Assembly (NCBI GenBank): GCA_963977495.1
Contig: CAXBOT010000001.1
Span: 1,302,001-1,366,000, forward strand
Direction of reading: 5' to 3'
DNA: 64,000 bases
Source of the DNA: UBA1672 sp963977495
Lineage (GTDB): Bacteria; Pseudomonadota; Alphaproteobacteria; Micavibrionales; Micavibrionaceae
Positions within the stretch are counted from its first letter, which is position 1; the number at the start of each line of letters is the position of its first letter. This document shows positions 37,561 through 46,310 of the stretch, piece by piece. The translations under genes and the position numbers were made by a program. Under the pieces are notes generated by a model, which saw only the letters and a program-made list of their open reading frames with translations, searched no databases and had not been told where the DNA came from.

Positions 37561-38454
37561 TTATAAACGCGTTCCGATTGTATGAATATCAGCCTTATAA
37601 TAATCTTGCACAGTGCCAAGACGCGTTCTGACAATCAAACGTTTCGGATAGCGCGCATCAATATCAATGATCGCTTTTTTAGATAATATCTGATCATCCT
37701 TTTGTCGCATCATAATGTGATCAATCGCCTTTTGCACATTGTCTTCGGGCAATTTTATGCGCCGATCATCCTGTAAATACAAGTTCCAGCGACGCCCATC
37801 AATCCATTCAGCATGATCCAGCATATCCCTTAATTGCGGTGTTTTTTCTAATATGGTCATAAGAGCAGCGGTCTTTTCCGGCGCGCCGTCCCCTTGAACC
37901 ATCGGTAAATCCTTAAAGCGTTCCAGCCCGTCATTGGTGATCACAACGCCGTCACGATCAACCAGCGATAATGTGTCATCATGATGCCACAACGCAACGG
38001 GCTTACGCTCGATCAAGCGAATATAGATCGTATCAGGCAAACGGCGTTCGATATGCGCCGACTTTACCCAGCCGATTTTTTCAATCTGCGTTTTGGCTTC
38101 TGAAGGGTTAAAGGAGAATAAGGGGTCCCCCTCCCTAACATTGACTAGCGCCAACAAAACATCCGCGTCGGTATATTGACGCTGCTCAACCAGAACATTT
38201 TTAACCTTAAAACCAGCCTGCGCGCTGGCGGACAGGATCGCCTGCGATACGCTGTTATGCACCATGGCAGGCCCGCCGCTCAATATAAACCAACCAGCCG
38301 CCCACACCAAAAGCAGCACCGTCAAACAAATGACCGAAAGCTTTTTGAACGGTGCGGCTATCGCCTCTGACTTATTCGCACTTTGGCGTTTTTTCGTCAT
38401 GGTCGACTTGCGCGTCCCTTTGCTTTTTTGCTTGGTTGTTTTCTTCGCTGCCAT
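37561..38454 (-). CDS. ftsQ: Cell division protein FtsQ
   Basis: 297 residues: a long basic N-terminus rich in Lys (about 45 residues), one membrane helix near 48-64, the POTRA domain (FKVKNVLVEQRQYTDADVL, PLFSFNPSEAKTQIEKIGWV, RRLPDTIYIRLIERKPVALW) and the beta domain. It bridges early and late divisome parts. It starts nine bases after ddl, as in other dcw clusters. Confidence 0.95.
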   Translation of the reverse strand: MAAKKTTKQKSKGTRKSTMTKKRQSANKSEAIAAPFKKLSVICLTVLLLVWAAGWFILSGGPAMVHNSVSQAILSASAQAGFKVKNVLVEQRQYTDADVLLALVNVREGDPLFSFNPSEAKTQIEKIGWVKSAHIERRLPDTIYIRLIERKPVALWHHDDTLSLVDRDGVVITNDGLERFKDLPMVQGDGAPEKTAALMTILEKTPQLRDMLDHAEWIDGRRWNLYLQDDRRIKLPEDNVQKAIDHIMMRQKDDQILSKKAIIDIDARYPKRLIVRTRLGTVQDYYKADIHTIGTRL

Positions 38455-38463
38455 TATGACACA

Positions 38464-39711
38464 TCACCCTCTTTTCAACAGCCGTGCATCCTCAGGCACG
38501 GGGTCATAGGGTAAGATACGGCCTTTATTTTCGTTCATCGCTTCGGCAAGCATTGAGGTCAGAAGATCAGTGAAAAATACTGGATTTTTAGCCGCTTCCC
38601 AAAGGAAATACCCCAAAGAACCAGGGCACGGATTAATTTCATTCATCCAGATTTCACCGGTTTTCGCATTGCCGATATAATCAATGCGCGGCACGCCCGT
38701 TCCGTCTATGGCTTCGAACATGCGTAAGGCCCATGTGCGGATATTATCATCCATCTCAACAGGGATTTCAGGGTTGATTTCGCGGGTTAAAGACAGCATG
38801 CCTTCGCTTGCCGTGGTAAAGGTCTTCGCCCCCTCCAGCTTGTTGCCGCTTTTATTATCGCCGCCTGACATATATTTTTGCTTAAAGTCCAACAACTCAT
38901 CCACGGCCTTGGGACGCTCAATCGCGGACGTCACAATGGTACCGCCAAGGCGCGTGACAGACACGTTATATTCCACAAGGTTTTCCACGAACGGTTCTGC
39001 AATCGCAGAATCATCAAATTCAAAAATAGCAGGCAAACAGGCCTTAGCCTCCGCCGCATTATTCACCTTCGCAACCCCAATGGAGCTGCCCAAATGTGAA
39101 GGTTTGAAGATGCAAGGATAGCCCAAGGGCGCAAGCATGGCATCGAGTTCCTCTTCGGGAATCAAGTATCCCTCATGCGGGCGGCGGATAATGGCAAATG
39201 GCAAAACCGGAATATCCAGCGCCTGCAGAAAATATTTTGTTGTTACCTTATCCATCAAAATAGCCGACGCCTTGGTACGCATACCCGCATACGGCACATT
39301 CGCCAATTCGAACAAGCCCTGAATATTACCGTCTTCGCCGTATAAACCATGGAAAACAGGGATCGCAATATCAAACGTGATCGGCTTCGCACTGCCGAAG
39401 AACGGCGTTTTTTTAGGGAGCAAAACACCACCGCGCTTCCCCTGCACATCCAAAGTCACTTCGGTTAATTGCTTTTTGCGCTCCTCATTGAGCATGTAGC
39501 TTTCGCGGCGGCGTAAAATATCGCCGACATACCACGCACCATCGGGTGCAACATAAACAGGCATGGCGTTATAAAGCGCATTATCCAACGCCTGTAGCGC
39601 CTGAAGGCCGGAAATTACGCTGACGTCATGTTCAGGCGAACGTCCGCCAAAGAAAACCGCCACGGTTTTTTTATTAATAAGGCTGTTTTGTGCAGTTTTG
39701 GTTTGAGCCAT
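38464..39711 (-). CDS. ddl: D-alanine--D-alanine ligase
   Basis: 415 residues, an ATP-grasp enzyme making the D-Ala-D-Ala dipeptide for peptidoglycan. Motifs: FFGGRSPEHDVSVISG, GLYGEDGNIQGLFEL, CIFKPSHLGSSIGVAKV, and EINPCPGSLGYFLWE. The EINPCPGSLGYF stretch differs from the more usual NTxPGMTxxS, so dipeptide versus depsipeptide specificity deserves a check. It is longer than DdlB (about 310) because of an insert near residues 275-315. It is followed by the divergent hydrolase and MurF-like pair. Confidence 0.93.
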   Translation of the reverse strand: MAQTKTAQNSLINKKTVAVFFGGRSPEHDVSVISGLQALQALDNALYNAMPVYVAPDGAWYVGDILRRRESYMLNEERKKQLTEVTLDVQGKRGGVLLPKKTPFFGSAKPITFDIAIPVFHGLYGEDGNIQGLFELANVPYAGMRTKASAILMDKVTTKYFLQALDIPVLPFAIIRRPHEGYLIPEEELDAMLAPLGYPCIFKPSHLGSSIGVAKVNNAAEAKACLPAIFEFDDSAIAEPFVENLVEYNVSVTRLGGTIVTSAIERPKAVDELLDFKQKYMSGGDNKSGNKLEGAKTFTTASEGMLSLTREINPEIPVEMDDNIRTWALRMFEAIDGTGVPRIDYIGNAKTGEIWMNEINPCPGSLGYFLWEAAKNPVFFTDLLTSMLAEAMNENKGRILPYDPVPEDARLLKRG

Positions 39712-39798
39712 AGATCAATCATCGTATAAGAATAAGGTGGTCGAATTTAGATTCATGTATTTAATCATGAAATGATATCTCTTTAAAGGGGAAGAAAC

Positions 39799-40608
39799 GT
39801 GCAAGAGTTCAATTCTCAAGGTGTAAAATTCGCCTACATCACAGCAGGTAAGGATTTTTCACTCGATTCCCCTATAAAAAAAACGGGGACGAATGATTTA
39901 CCGTTGATTATTTGGGCACATGGATGGGGACAAAGCCATAGCGCGTTCCAACCGCTTATCACGCCTTTAGAACCACATGCGCGTCATATCGCAATTGATT
40001 TTCCGGGTTTTGGTGAATCCCCGCCGCCGCCGGAAAGCTGGGGCACGCAGGATTATGCCGATGCTGTTGCCGCATGGATGAAGGAGAAAAACCTCCCCCC
40101 TGTGATCTGGATCGGGCATTCCTTTGGTTGCCGCGTGGGCGCACAATTGGCGGCGCGTCATCCCGAATGCATCCAATCCATGGCCTTCATCGCCGGCGCT
40201 GGCTTAAAACGCAAACGCCCTCTTCATACAAAAATCTATTATTTTTGCCGCATAAAATTATTTAAGTGTCTTAAGAAATTTGTGCCTGACGGGGCTTTCA
40301 AAACCAAACTCATGGGTAAATTCGGGAGCGCCGATTACAACAGCGCAGGCGCCATGCGCAAAATTTTCGTGCGCGTCGTGAATGAAGATTTAACCGCGCA
40401 AGCACAAAGCATCCAATGCCCTGTCGCGCTGATCTATGGGCGGCAAGACACCGAAACCCCGCCGGAATTTGGCGAACGATATTCACGGTTGATTAATCAC
40501 TCGAAATTATTTCTATTAGACGGGCAAGATCATTACTCGGTATTGCAAAATGGGCGGCATCAAGTCATTAAAATTATTGATGATTTTATAAAAGAAAGAA
40601 CTCTATGA
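39799..40608 (+). CDS. Alpha/beta hydrolase coupled to a MurF-like gene
   Basis: 269 residues from a GTG with an AGGGGAAG site nine bases upstream. The oxyanion segment is IWAHGWGQS, the nucleophile elbow is WIGHSFGCRVGAQLA, the acid lies in ALIYGRQDTETPP and the His in LDGQDHYSVL. No signal peptide. Its TGA overlaps the next gene's ATG (ATGA at 40605-40608), so the two are translationally coupled. The substrate is unknown; the neighbours suggest a cell-wall or lipid-linked compound. Confidence 0.85.
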   Translation: MQEFNSQGVKFAYITAGKDFSLDSPIKKTGTNDLPLIIWAHGWGQSHSAFQPLITPLEPHARHIAIDFPGFGESPPPPESWGTQDYADAVAAWMKEKNLPPVIWIGHSFGCRVGAQLAARHPECIQSMAFIAGAGLKRKRPLHTKIYYFCRIKLFKCLKKFVPDGAFKTKLMGKFGSADYNSAGAMRKIFVRVVNEDLTAQAQSIQCPVALIYGRQDTETPPEFGERYSRLINHSKLFLLDGQDHYSVLQNGRHQVIKIIDDFIKERTL

Positions 40609-42248
40609 GCCCGTATTTGGCTATTCAATTTTTCACACTCATTACGTTTCTGGCCTTTGCCGGACGCAGGATCATGAGCTACCTTCACGCCCTGCAGCAA
40701 GATGACTATGACAATAAACGCCTCATCAGCTGGATTGTTCAACACCGCGTTTTTGACAGGCGTATAACATCATTCTTACTGCTGATCATGGGTATTGGCC
40801 TGTTCACCGCCACATCGCCTATCTTGTTGAATGTGCTGATATTTCTGGTTTTTGCCCTTGGGATATATATAGAAAAAGACCCACGCAAGGCGTCTAAAAA
40901 AGCCTTTGTCCTGACGCAGCGCGCACGGCGCATTTTCATTATCGCTCTGATTTATACCGCGTTCTGTGCGCTGGTCGCCTTTTACTGTGCCCAGCCTGTT
41001 ATATGGATTATCGCGGTGCAGCTTTTACCGCTATGGCTTGTTTTGGGAAATGCCACGCTAGCCCCTTACGAAGCCGCAGTGCAAAAGACGTTCTATGACG
41101 AAGCGCGCGCCAAGCTGGATGAAATCAACCCCACCATTATCGCCATCACCGGTTCGTACGGCAAAACATCGGTAAAGCATATCTTAGGGCATATCCTTAA
41201 AACATCCGCCCCAACCCTGATGACACCGGGCAGCGTCAACACACTGATGGGCATCACCCGCATCATTCGTGAACAATTACAGCCCAATCACACCTATTTT
41301 ATTTCCGAAATGGGCGCATACGGACCGGGGTCAATCACCGCCCTATGCGCGCTGACCCCGCCCAATTACGGCATTATCGCATCCATTGGGCATGCGCATT
41401 ATGAACGGTTCAAAACGTTAGACACCGTGGTACAGGCCAAATATGAATTGGCGCAATCCGTTTTATCAGGGGGCGGCACGATGATCGTGCATGAAAAAAC
41501 CCTGAAATTCCAATACTCACGCGATATACGCAATCAAAACATGGATCATTTCATCGTGTGCGGTGAACCGATGCAAAGCGATGCGCCAAAGAACGAGCAG
41601 GAATTCAGCTATCTTTCCCCCGATGATCTGAAAATCATGTCAGTGAAACAAACGCCAAAAGGCTTATGTATTATCATCGAGTGGAAAGATGAAAAACACA
41701 CGCTGCGCGCGCCGCTCTATGGCATTCATCACGGGCATAATATTGCCTTAGCCTTTGCCTGCGCGATGCGCCTTGGCATGAATGCAAAGGACATTAAAAC
41801 CGCGCTGGCGACAACGCCGCAGATCAAGCACAGGCTTGAGGTTAAGCAGCAGATTGACGGCTCTATCATTATTGATGATGCTTTTAACTCCAACCCGCCC
41901 GGCTTTCGCGCTGCTATGCATGTTATGCGCGTTTTGGCCGATGACCGCGAAGGGCGCGCCATTCTCGTAACGCCCGGCATTGTCGAATTGGGCAGCGCCC
42001 ATGATGAAGTCCACCGCACCCTTGGCACACTGGCCGCCGAAGTTTGCGATATTGTTCTGCTTGTCAGCCCCTCACGTATTCCGACCTTTATCGAAGGTTA
42101 TAATAGCGGCGGAAACGGTAAAACATTGCAGCAATTCGAAACCTTTTCTGCGGCTCAAAAATGGTTGATTGAAAACAAACGCAGCAATGACGTTATTTTG
42201 CTGGAAAATGATCTGCCCGATATTTACGAGCGCGTTCTGAAGATATAA
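40605..42248 (+). CDS. Membrane-anchored MurF-like Mur ligase
   Basis: 547 residues. About the first 150 residues hold five hydrophobic helices (near 5-20, 54-70, 73-89, 109-127, 131-147). Residues about 178-547 are the Mur ligase central and C-terminal domains: P-loop GSYGKTSVK at 183-191, SEMGAYGPGS, IGHAHYERFKT, and DDAFNSNPPG, all closest to MurF. The MurF N-domain that binds the UDP-sugar nucleotide is missing, the GNxNNxxG segment reads GSVNTLMG, and the final KGS motif is absent (LENDLPDIYE). Similar membrane forms are known in Firmicutes. It may replace murF, which is missing from its normal site between murE and mraY, or act on a lipid-linked or other peptide. Family assignment is firm; reaction is inference. 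Confidence 0.85.
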   Translation: MSPYLAIQFFTLITFLAFAGRRIMSYLHALQQDDYDNKRLISWIVQHRVFDRRITSFLLLIMGIGLFTATSPILLNVLIFLVFALGIYIEKDPRKASKKAFVLTQRARRIFIIALIYTAFCALVAFYCAQPVIWIIAVQLLPLWLVLGNATLAPYEAAVQKTFYDEARAKLDEINPTIIAITGSYGKTSVKHILGHILKTSAPTLMTPGSVNTLMGITRIIREQLQPNHTYFISEMGAYGPGSITALCALTPPNYGIIASIGHAHYERFKTLDTVVQAKYELAQSVLSGGGTMIVHEKTLKFQYSRDIRNQNMDHFIVCGEPMQSDAPKNEQEFSYLSPDDLKIMSVKQTPKGLCIIIEWKDEKHTLRAPLYGIHHGHNIALAFACAMRLGMNAKDIKTALATTPQIKHRLEVKQQIDGSIIIDDAFNSNPPGFRAAMHVMRVLADDREGRAILVTPGIVELGSAHDEVHRTLGTLAAEVCDIVLLVSPSRIPTFIEGYNSGGNGKTLQQFETFSAAQKWLIENKRSNDVILLENDLPDIYERVLKI

Positions 42249-42294
42249 TATTCAACCAACCTATGATACAATTCAGGAAGGGGAGTAATATATC

Positions 42295-42750
42295 ATGAGT
42301 CGTATTTTCATATTTTTATCTATGCTGTTTATCACGCTGATGCCGCAGCAATCCTTTGCCAATAGCGGCGCGCAAGGATACTGGCTGACCGAAAATAAGC
42401 GCGCTGTCATTCATGTACAGCCATGCGATGACAGTGTATGCGGCAATATTTACTGGATTATTGAGGGCGGCATGCTCTTCGATGATAAAAACCCCGACCC
42501 CCGCGTTCAAGGCCTCCCGATGTGCGGGCTTGAGCTTCTCCACGGTTTCGAAAAACATGGTCAGGACTGGAAAAATGGCAAAATATACAAAGCCGACGAA
42601 GGTGAAACCTACGAAGCCAACATCACTGTAAAAAATGAGAATACTTTGATGGTGCGCGGCTATATTGGCATGCCTTTATTCGGCAAAACACAAACATGGA
42701 AACGCGTTTCTTCTGATGATTATGCGCAATGCACAGAACCGAAATTATAG
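42295..42750 (+). CDS. DUF2147 periplasmic protein
   Basis: 151 residues with a signal peptide ending in QQSFA, followed by the DUF2147 pattern: GYWLTENKRAVIHVQPC, CGNIYWI, DDKNPDPRVQGLPMCGLEL and MVRGYIGMPLFGKTQTWKRV. Four Cys residues could make two disulfides. It is a predicted secreted beta-rich protein of unknown role. It follows the MurF-like gene by 46 bases and may share its transcript. Confidence 0.88.
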   Translation: MSRIFIFLSMLFITLMPQQSFANSGAQGYWLTENKRAVIHVQPCDDSVCGNIYWIIEGGMLFDDKNPDPRVQGLPMCGLELLHGFEKHGQDWKNGKIYKADEGETYEANITVKNENTLMVRGYIGMPLFGKTQTWKRVSSDDYAQCTEPKL

Positions 42751-42783
42751 GCTTCACAGATCAATAAAAAAGAAGACCGCGAC

Positions 42784-43737
42784 CTATTCCTGCGCGCGTT
42801 CACCAATACGCCGAATTTCCCAATGGAGTGTGACGCCGCATTGCTCTTGAACGCGCTCAATCAAAGCATCGCCTAAATCTTCCAAATCAGAGGCCGTTGC
42901 TTTTCCTGTATTAATCATAAAATTCAAATGCTTATCGCTCATACGCGCGCCGCCGATCTCCAGATCTCGTCCGCCGACACGCTCCACCAATTGCCACGCT
43001 TTCATCCCTGATTCCAGTCCTGCTTTTTTCAAGGCTTCGTCTGAAGGATTGGCAAAAGTCGAGCCGCCTGTTTTCTCTGCAATGGGCTGTGTTGCTTGTC
43101 TGGTTGCTTTGATTTCTTTTAAACGCTTACGCACCGTTGCTTTATCTTCGGCTTTTCCCAGAAACACTGCGCCAATAAACACCGCCCCCTCTTCTACGCC
43201 GCAATAACGATAACGCATATCCATATCTTCGGGTAGCAATGGCAAAAAAGAACCATTTCGCCCCAATGCCATCGCACCGACCAAAACATCTTTGACCTCG
43301 GCGCCATATGCACCGGCATTCATGCGCAGTGCGCCGCCTACAGTGCCGGGAATACCGGATAAGAATTCAAGACCGCCAATCCCCGCCTTCGCCGCCGCCG
43401 CCGCAACCGACCCGTTCAACGCGCCTGCACCCGCCATAATTTTCATGCCCTGCACCTGAATCTCGGCAAAGGGTTTACCCAAGTGAACGGCGCAACCACG
43501 AAGACCGCCATCGCGCACAATCGTATTGGCCAGCCCGCCCAATATGGTCAGTGGCTCGTTGATCGGATAATTTTTCAGAAACAAGCCCAGATCATCCATG
43601 CTGTCAGGCTCAAACAAGATGTCCGCCGAACCACCACAGCGAAACCAACTGCGCGCGCCCAGATCCACATTCTCGGTAAACACGCCGTCATAATTATAGA
43701 TATTTATGATTGGTTCTTCCGTCATAGACACGCTCAC
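42784..43737 (-). CDS. murB: UDP-N-acetylenolpyruvoylglucosamine reductase
   Basis: 317 residues, an FAD enzyme that reduces enolpyruvyl-UDP-GlcNAc to UDP-MurNAc with NADPH. FAD-binding segments ILGGLANTIVRDGG and LSGIPGTVGGALRMNAGAYG, and the catalytic Ser in KTGGSTFANP are visible. The start is a GTG that overlaps the murC stop by four bases; an ATG at 43725 is an alternative. Confidence 0.96.
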   Translation of the reverse strand: MSVSMTEEPIINIYNYDGVFTENVDLGARSWFRCGGSADILFEPDSMDDLGLFLKNYPINEPLTILGGLANTIVRDGGLRGCAVHLGKPFAEIQVQGMKIMAGAGALNGSVAAAAAKAGIGGLEFLSGIPGTVGGALRMNAGAYGAEVKDVLVGAMALGRNGSFLPLLPEDMDMRYRYCGVEEGAVFIGAVFLGKAEDKATVRKRLKEIKATRQATQPIAEKTGGSTFANPSDEALKKAGLESGMKAWQLVERVGGRDLEIGGARMSDKHLNFMINTGKATASDLEDLGDALIERVQEQCGVTLHWEIRRIGERAQE

Positions 43738-45194
43738 GCGGCGGCTCCTTTTGCTTTTTCGCGCTCATCCCTTAGGCTATCAGGCAAGGCATAGGCCCAA
43801 TGCGTGCTGCTGCCTGCACCCATGACGATCACGTAATCCTCTGGCTGAGCAATATTGGCAATCATGCGCGCTAAATCCTCTTTCTCGGGCAAAATATGCG
43901 CCGAACGATGGCCGTGGGTTTTAAGCCCCTGCACCAGATATTCCTTATGCACGCCTTCAATCGGGGTTTCTCCCGCTTCATAGACATCGGCGACAATCAC
44001 ATGATCCGCATCATTGAAACAACGGCAAAATTCTTCGTACAAATCCTGCAAGCGTGAATAGCGATGTGGCTGCATCACTGCAATCACATTGCCGCCACTC
44101 TCCTTAACCGCAGAGCGCGCCGTTTTCAAAACAACATCTATTTCTACAGGGTGATGGGCATAATCATCAATGATCGTAATGCCGTCAACTTCACCTGTTT
44201 TGGTGAAGCGACGCTTAACACCGCCAAAATTGGACAACGCCTTTTTCATCACATCGCTTGGTACATTCATTTCCTTTGCCACGCCAAGCGCTACCAATGA
44301 GTTTTGCACATTATGACGACCCAGCATTGATAAATGAATATCTTTGATCTCTAAATCCTGACCATCCTCATTCAGCCATCCGGCAAAAGTAACATCAAAC
44401 GTGCTGCCATTTGCGCCGCTGCGTACATTATCAGCGCGGATATCGGCTTGCGGATTAAACCCGTATGTAATGACTTTGCGATCCGACACTTGCGCCGCCA
44501 ATGTTTGCACTTCCGGATGGTCAATACAAAGCAATGCATAACCATGAAATGGTAAGTTCAGCACAAAGCGCTTATAGGCATTTTTCACCTTATCGAACGA
44601 GCCGTAATGATCCATATGCTCGGGGTCAATATTGGTGACAACCGCCACCGTTGCGGGCAAGCGGATAAAGCTGCCGTCGCTTTCATCGGCTTCGACCACC
44701 ATCCAATTGGATTCGCCAAAGCGTGTGTTCGTACCATACGCATTCACAATGCCGCCATTCACCACCGTTGGGTCAAATCCGGCCTGATCCAACATTTGCC
44801 CGACCATAGATGTTGTTGTGGTTTTCCCATGTGTTCCCGCAACTGCAACCGCAGATTTCAGGCGCATCAACTCCGCCAACATTTCGGCGCGCTGTACCAC
44901 GGGGACTTTTGCCGCGCGCGCTGCGATCAACTCCGGATTATCATTGCCAATCGCCGAGGAAACCACCACAGCGGCAGGATATTCGCCATTTTTCAGCTTG
45001 ATATGCGCCGCGTCATGTCCGATATAAACATCGATATTTTGTTCGCGCAACCGCGTCACATTGGCACTTTCCGCCATGTCAGAGCCTTGCACAACATAAC
45101 CGAGCGAGGCCAAAAGCGTGGCGATACCACTCATCCCGATACCGCCAATACCGACAAAATGAAGCGTCCCTATATCCGGTGACATCATGCGCAT
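43734..45194 (-). CDS. murC: UDP-MurNAc--L-alanine ligase
   Basis: 486 residues, ATP-dependent addition of L-Ala to UDP-MurNAc. Motifs: FVGIGGIGMSGIATLLASLG (UDP binding), GTHGKTTTTSMV (P-loop), EADESDGSF, NIDPEHMDHYGSF, and DDYAHHPVEI. The start could also be one of the next ATGs within four codons. It lies between murG and murB. Confidence 0.97.
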   Translation of the reverse strand: MRMMSPDIGTLHFVGIGGIGMSGIATLLASLGYVVQGSDMAESANVTRLREQNIDVYIGHDAAHIKLKNGEYPAAVVVSSAIGNDNPELIAARAAKVPVVQRAEMLAELMRLKSAVAVAGTHGKTTTTSMVGQMLDQAGFDPTVVNGGIVNAYGTNTRFGESNWMVVEADESDGSFIRLPATVAVVTNIDPEHMDHYGSFDKVKNAYKRFVLNLPFHGYALLCIDHPEVQTLAAQVSDRKVITYGFNPQADIRADNVRSGANGSTFDVTFAGWLNEDGQDLEIKDIHLSMLGRHNVQNSLVALGVAKEMNVPSDVMKKALSNFGGVKRRFTKTGEVDGITIIDDYAHHPVEIDVVLKTARSAVKESGGNVIAVMQPHRYSRLQDLYEEFCRCFNDADHVIVADVYEAGETPIEGVHKEYLVQGLKTHGHRSAHILPEKEDLARMIANIAQPEDYVIVMGAGSSTHWAYALPDSLRDEREKAKGAAA

Positions 45195-45206
45195 GTGATA
45201 CTCTCC

Positions 45207-46310
45207 CTATTCAATTCTTGCGGTACTTTCCTTCAAAACCAGATCAGCCAACCTTTGCGCTGCATCCGGCAAACCACATTCCTTAGCACGCACCGCAGCG
45301 CGAGACAAGGTTTCTGCGTTTGTAAAAATCATCTGAACCCGCTCCTGTAGTGCCTCTACGGTGAATTGATCCTCGCTCATAATCCATGCACCGCCCTTAT
45401 CGGCCACACCTTGTGCGTTCTTCTTTTGCTGTTGATCCTTATGATGGGGATAAGGCACATAAATCGCGGGGCGCCCTGCGATGCTCACCTCTGCTACTGT
45501 GCTCGCGCCTGATCTGCCGATAAATAAATGCGCTTTTGCAAGCTCTCCTGCCACATCGTCAAAAAATGGGGCGAGCGTCGCATCCATGCCCGCATCATCG
45601 TATATGGCCTGCGCTTTTGCCATATCAACCGCGCGGCATTGCTGCACAATCTTTATACGGCTTTTCTGCGCATCAGAAAGCCCCGCCAAAGCCTGCGGCA
45701 CCACTTGCGAGAAGATCGTAGCGCCCAATGAGCCGCCCATGACGAATAAATGGATCGGCTGTCCTGCCTCCATCGAAGGATACGGAATTTCTGACAACGC
45801 CACAATCTCACCGCGCACAGGATTGCCCGTTACAACCATTTTGGCCTTGATATGCTCTTTCACATCTTCCGTTGAGGGCAGAGAGAGCGCAACGAACCGT
45901 GCCTTTGGCGCGAGGAAAACATTCGCCTTACCCAAAATCGCGTTTTGCTCATGCAGCCCCGTTGCAATGCCCTTTTTTTGCGCGGCGAATACCGCGGGCA
46001 CAGATGGATAGCCGCCAAAGCCAATAACACAATCAGGTTTTAATTTTCCGATCAGGGTGAAGCCTTGCATGATACCACGCAGTAAATTAATCGCGCCTTT
46101 CACCTTGCCCATGATACCGGCAAAAGCCGTCCCCGATTTGATCACATGCACAGGCACATCAGGAAACATATTGGTATATTTTTGGCCGCGATCATCGGTC
46201 ACAAGCTCGACGCGGTGGCCGCGTTTTTTTAACTCCACCGCAAGCGCAGCAGCAGGGCTCATATGCCCGCCCGTTCCCCCTGCACTGATCACAATAAATT
46301 TACTCATCAT
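45207..46310 (-). CDS. murG: Lipid II-forming GlcNAc transferase MurG
   Basis: 367 residues, GT-B fold. N-domain glycine loop SAGGTGGHMSPAAALAVEL, GFGGYPSVPAVFAA, LHEQNAILGKANVFL, and the UDP-GlcNAc site with VMGGSLGATIFSQ and FIGRSGASTVAEVSIAGRP. It adds GlcNAc to lipid I on the inner face of the membrane. It overlaps ftsW by 11 bases. Confidence 0.97.
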   Translation of the reverse strand: MMSKFIVISAGGTGGHMSPAAALAVELKKRGHRVELVTDDRGQKYTNMFPDVPVHVIKSGTAFAGIMGKVKGAINLLRGIMQGFTLIGKLKPDCVIGFGGYPSVPAVFAAQKKGIATGLHEQNAILGKANVFLAPKARFVALSLPSTEDVKEHIKAKMVVTGNPVRGEIVALSEIPYPSMEAGQPIHLFVMGGSLGATIFSQVVPQALAGLSDAQKSRIKIVQQCRAVDMAKAQAIYDDAGMDATLAPFFDDVAGELAKAHLFIGRSGASTVAEVSIAGRPAIYVPYPHHKDQQQKKNAQGVADKGGAWIMSEDQFTVEALQERVQMIFTNAETLSRAAVRAKECGLPDAAQRLADLVLKESTARIE

